Positions 61,460 through 64,000 of a DNA stretch of 64,000 nt are shown here, piece by piece. The stretch's first letter is position 1. Each line of letters opens with the position of its first letter. The notes below the pieces were generated by a model. The model was not told where the DNA came from and made no database searches. It worked only from the letters and a program-made list of their open reading frames with translations. Origin of the DNA: Pseudomonas sp. RIT409 (lineage in GTDB: Bacteria > Pseudomonadota > Gammaproteobacteria > Pseudomonadales > Pseudomonadaceae); contig NZ_QARE02000005.1 of assembly GCF_003052515.2 (NCBI RefSeq), positions 62,001-126,000 of the forward strand, written 5' to 3'. A program made the translations under genes and the position numbers.

Positions 61460-61619
61460 CGGTGAGTGGTCCGTGGCGGTTCGCGCCGTGCGAACGGCCA
61501 CGGGCTGATTGAAAGTTCGACCTTTTGAATCGTTTCGCTTCGGCCCTTCCCAGGTTCGAAGAGTGTCGGGCGCCACTTGCGACCCGACATGCGCATGCTG
61601 ATAAGGACTGACGTTTTCC

Positions 61620-62255
61620 ATGTTGACCATCGCACTGTCCAAGGGCCGGATCCTTGACGACACCTTGCCGCTTCTCGCTGCTGCGGGCATCGTGCCGACC
61701 GAGAACCCGGACAAGAGCCGCAAGTTGATTATCCCGACGACTCAGGATGACGTGCGTCTGCTGATTGTCCGGGCCACCGATGTGCCGACCTACGTCGAGC
61801 ATGGTGCGGCGGATTTGGGTGTGGCAGGCAAGGATGTCCTCATGGAATATGGCGGGCAGGGTCTTTACGAGCCGCTGGACCTGCAAATTGCCAAGTGCAA
61901 GTTGATGACTGCCGGTGCGGTTGGCGCCGTGGAGCCGAAAGGCCGACTGCGTGTGGCCACCAAATTCGTCAATGTCGCCAAGCGTTATTATGCCGAGCAG
62001 GGGCGTCAGGTCGACATCATCAAGCTGTACGGTTCGATGGAATTGGCACCCCTGGTCGGGCTGGCCGACAAGATCATCGACGTCGTCGACACGGGCAACA
62101 CCTTGCGTGCCAATGGTCTTGAGCCCCAGGATCTGATCGCGACCATCAGCTCGCGCCTGGTGGTGAACAAGGCCTCGATGAAAATGCAACACGCGCGTAT
62201 CCAGTCGTTGATCGATACGCTTCGCACTGCCGTGGAGTCGCGACACCGCGGCTGA
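61620..62255 (+). CDS. hisG: ATP phosphoribosyltransferase, short form
   Basis: This 211-residue protein is the short HisG form, which needs the regulatory subunit HisZ (not in this window). Motifs are [34 protein letters not shown] and [12 protein letters not shown], the PRPP/substrate loop. It catalyses the first step of histidine synthesis. It is followed, after a perfect inverted repeat, by hisD. Confidence 0.96.
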   Translation: MLTIALSKGRILDDTLPLLAAAGIVPTENPDKSRKLIIPTTQDDVRLLIVRATDVPTYVEHGAADLGVAGKDVLMEYGGQGLYEPLDLQIAKCKLMTAGAVGAVEPKGRLRVATKFVNVAKRYYAEQGRQVDIIKLYGSMELAPLVGLADKIIDVVDTGNTLRANGLEPQDLIATISSRLVVNKASMKMQHARIQSLIDTLRTAVESRHRG

Positions 62256-62262
62256 CTGTCTG

Positions 62263-62288
62263 GCGCAACGGCTTCGAACGTTGCGCCC
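62263..62288. promoter_or_regulatory. Perfect 9-bp inverted repeat between hisG and hisD
   Basis: GGCGCAACG (62263–62271) and CGTTGCGCC (62280–62288) are exact inverses with an 8-base loop. No U-run follows, so it is a weak terminator at best; it may be an attenuation or RNA-stability hairpin. Confidence 0.45.
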
Positions 62289-62402
62289 AGCTATCCGCGT
62301 CATAGCCAAATTTCTCAGGTGCCTGCGCGGATGGCTTGGTAGCTTAGGCTCCTGCCTTTGCTCAAGGCTCCTGAGAAAACGCCATTTATAGAGGCTCACG
62401 CT

Positions 62403-63731
62403 ATGACCAGTCCCAATACCCTTCGCCGACTCGACGCTGCTGATCCGGATTTCGCTCGACATCTGGCTCATCTGCTGAGCTGGGAGAGTGTGTCCGACGA
62501 CGCGGTCAACCAGCGTGTGCTCGATATCATCAAAAATGTCCGCGAGCGCGGCGACGCAGCGGTGGTGGAGTACACCCAGCGCTTCGACGGCCTGAGCGCG
62601 CAGTCGATGGCCGACCTGATCCTGCCCCGCGAGCGTCTGGAACTGGCGCTGACCCGTGTCACCCCTGCACAGCGCCAAGCGCTTGAAAAAGCAGCCGAGC
62701 GCGTACGCAGCTACCACGAGCGCCAAAAGCAGGATTCCTGGAGCTACACCGAAGCCGATGGGACCGTGTTGGGCCAGAAGGTCACGCCGTTGGACCGTGC
62801 AGGCCTCTACGTGCCGGGCGGCAAGGCCTCCTATCCGTCCTCTGTGCTGATGAACGCGATTCCGGCCAAGGTGGCTGGCGTCGGTGAGGTGGTGATGGTG
62901 GTGCCGACGCCCCGTGGCGAGGTCAACGAGTTGGTGCTGGCCGCGGCCTGCATCGCCGGTGTCGATCGCGTCTTCACGATTGGCGGTGCTCAGGCGGTTG
63001 CAGCGCTGGCGTATGGCACGGAAAGCGTCCCGCAGGTGGACAAAGTGGTCGGGCCGGGCAATATCTACGTCGCCACTGCCAAACGCCATGTCTTCGGGCA
63101 GGTCGGCATCGACATGATCGCAGGGCCCTCCGAAATTCTGGTGGTGTGCGACGGCCAGACCGATCCGGACTGGATCGCCATGGACTTGTTCTCTCAGGCA
63201 GAGCACGACGAGGACGCCCAGGCGATTCTGGTCAGCCCTGATGCCGATTTCCTCGACCGGGTGGCCGCCAGCATCAGCAAACTGATGCCGACCATGGAAC
63301 GTGCCGACATCATCCAGACGTCCATCACCGGGCGCGGCGCGCTCATCAAGGTGGCCGACATGGCCCAGGCCATCGAAGTCGCCAATCGTATCGCACCCGA
63401 ACACCTGGAATTGTCAGTGGCGGACCCACAGGCCTGGCTGCCGCAGATTCGTCATGCCGGCGCGATTTTCATGGGGCGCCACACGTCCGAAGCCTTGGGC
63501 GACTACTGCGCTGGCCCGAACCACGTCTTGCCCACTTCCGGCACCGCGCGCTTCTCATCGCCGCTGGGCGTCTACGATTTCCAGAAGCGTTCCTCGATCA
63601 TTTTCTGTTCGGAACAAGGCGCGTCGGAACTGGGCAAGACCGCCTCGGTGCTGGCACGTGGCGAGTCATTGACCGCCCATGCACGCAGCGCTGAATACCG
63701 AATCGTCGACACACCTCAGGAAGGCCGTTGA
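62403..63731 (+). CDS. hisD: Histidinol dehydrogenase
   Basis: I start at [28 protein letters not shown], giving 442 residues. Features are the NAD/zinc region [55 protein letters not shown] and IAPEHLEL with the catalytic His. It oxidises histidinol to histidine in two NAD-dependent steps. Confidence 0.97.
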   Translation: MTSPNTLRRLDAADPDFARHLAHLLSWESVSDDAVNQRVLDIIKNVRERGDAAVVEYTQRFDGLSAQSMADLILPRERLELALTRVTPAQRQALEKAAERVRSYHERQKQDSWSYTEADGTVLGQKVTPLDRAGLYVPGGKASYPSSVLMNAIPAKVAGVGEVVMVVPTPRGEVNELVLAAACIAGVDRVFTIGGAQAVAALAYGTESVPQVDKVVGPGNIYVATAKRHVFGQVGIDMIAGPSEILVVCDGQTDPDWIAMDLFSQAEHDEDAQAILVSPDADFLDRVAASISKLMPTMERADIIQTSITGRGALIKVADMAQAIEVANRIAPEHLELSVADPQAWLPQIRHAGAIFMGRHTSEALGDYCAGPNHVLPTSGTARFSSPLGVYDFQKRSSIIFCSEQGASELGKTASVLARGESLTAHARSAEYRIVDTPQEGR

Positions 63732-63733
63732 TC

Positions 63734-64000
63734 ATGAGCAAGTTCTGGAGTCCCTTCGTCCGTGATCTCGTGCCTTACGTGCCGGGTGAGCAACCGAAGT
63801 TGAGCAAGTTGGTGAAGCTGAATACCAACGAAAACCCCTATGGCCCTTCGCCCAAAGCCATCGAAGCGATGCGCGCCGAGGTCAACGACAACCTGCGTTT
63901 GTATCCGGACCCGAACAGCGACCTGCTGAAACAGGCCGTGGCCCGCTACTACGGCGTCGATGCCCGTCAGGTGTTTTTGGGCAACGGTTCGGATGAAGTC
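63734..64000 (+). CDS. hisC: Histidinol-phosphate aminotransferase (3' end cut off)
   Basis: This gene starts 2 bases after the hisD stop, at [21 protein letters not shown], and runs off the right edge with 89 residues visible. The N-terminal substrate region ([18 protein letters not shown]) and [10 protein letters not shown] fit HisC, a PLP-dependent class II aminotransferase. It continues the hisG-hisD order usual in Pseudomonas. The catalytic Lys is outside the window. Confidence 0.93.
   Translation, partial: MSKFWSPFVRDLVPYVPGEQPKLSKLVKLNTNENPYGPSPKAIEAMRAEVNDNLRLYPDPNSDLLKQAVARYYGVDARQVFLGNGSDEV

Noticed and set aside
61564..61587. GTCGGG…CCCGAC hairpin before hisG considered as a his attenuator
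   Set aside because: Only a 6-bp stem, with no U-run and no His-rich leader peptide.

Overview
This window is a stretch of core chromosome from a Pseudomonas, most likely of the syringae/fluorescens side of the genus. The assignment rests on gene order (pepA–holC–valS, gcvH-gcvP-sdaA-gcvT, gapA/edd-glk-gltR-gtrS-gtsABCD-oprB/hexR-zwf-pgl-eda, the rpoN cluster, mla-ibaG-murA-hisGDC), on high G+C, and on many copies of a REP-type repeat with the core GTAGGAGCGCGCTTGCCCGC. I see no prophage, insertion sequence, CRISPR array, tRNA or rRNA. I recognise a family or role for nearly every gene; the main exception is the small ORF next to holC.

Layout. 1–3360: end of an NTF2/SnoaL-like gene, a GIY-YIG protein, a glutathione transferase homologue, a membrane-anchored glutaredoxin and the nucleoid protein YejK. 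3700–10900: an HU protein (HupN-type), rlmF, valS, a small unknown gene, holC and pepA; from rlmF on, these lie on the minus strand. 11100–14300: lptF-lptG (LPS export permeases), an RDD membrane protein and a cold-shock protein. 14600–22500: a glycine-cleavage operon (gcvH-gcvP-sdaA-gcvT) with the TyrR-like enhancer-binding regulator GcsR upstream. Its control region carries a well-formed sigma-54 promoter and 18-bp inverted elements that fit the GcsR consensus as I recall it. 22575–28620: a DUF5064 gene, a YbaN-like gene and a heme uptake/signalling cassette (Fur box, ECF sigma factor, FecR-type regulator, TonB receptor with signalling domain, heme oxygenase).

28750–46300 is the glucose catabolism region: gapA, edd, glk, the GltR/GtrS two-component system, the GtsABCD glucose ABC transporter, porin OprB, a hexose-6-phosphate mutarotase, HexR, and zwf-pgl-eda. 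Together these take glucose across both membranes and run it through glucose-6-phosphate and the Entner–Doudoroff pathway. Two exact TTGT-N7-ACAA HexR-type operators lie between gapA and edd. 46270–49400 holds a possible small RNA, a DUF3820 gene, a DUF2383 four-helix-bundle gene behind a sigma-54-like promoter, and a membrane diguanylate cyclase.

49400–56460 (minus strand) is the kdsD-kdsC-lptC-lptA-lptB-rpoN-hpf-ptsN-rapZ-npr cluster: Kdo synthesis, LPS transport, sigma-54, ribosome hibernation and the nitrogen PTS. 56770–64000 (plus strand) is mlaFEDCB (outer-membrane lipid asymmetry), ibaG, murA, hisG, hisD and the start of hisC.

I do not find a convincing previously undescribed system. 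The better leads are regulatory: the GcsR/sigma-54 control region, a perfect 11-bp inverted repeat upstream of gtsA, a perfect 9-bp inverted repeat upstream of the GST gene, a terminator-bounded interval after eda that may encode a small RNA, and a near-consensus sigma-54 promoter upstream of the DUF2383 gene.
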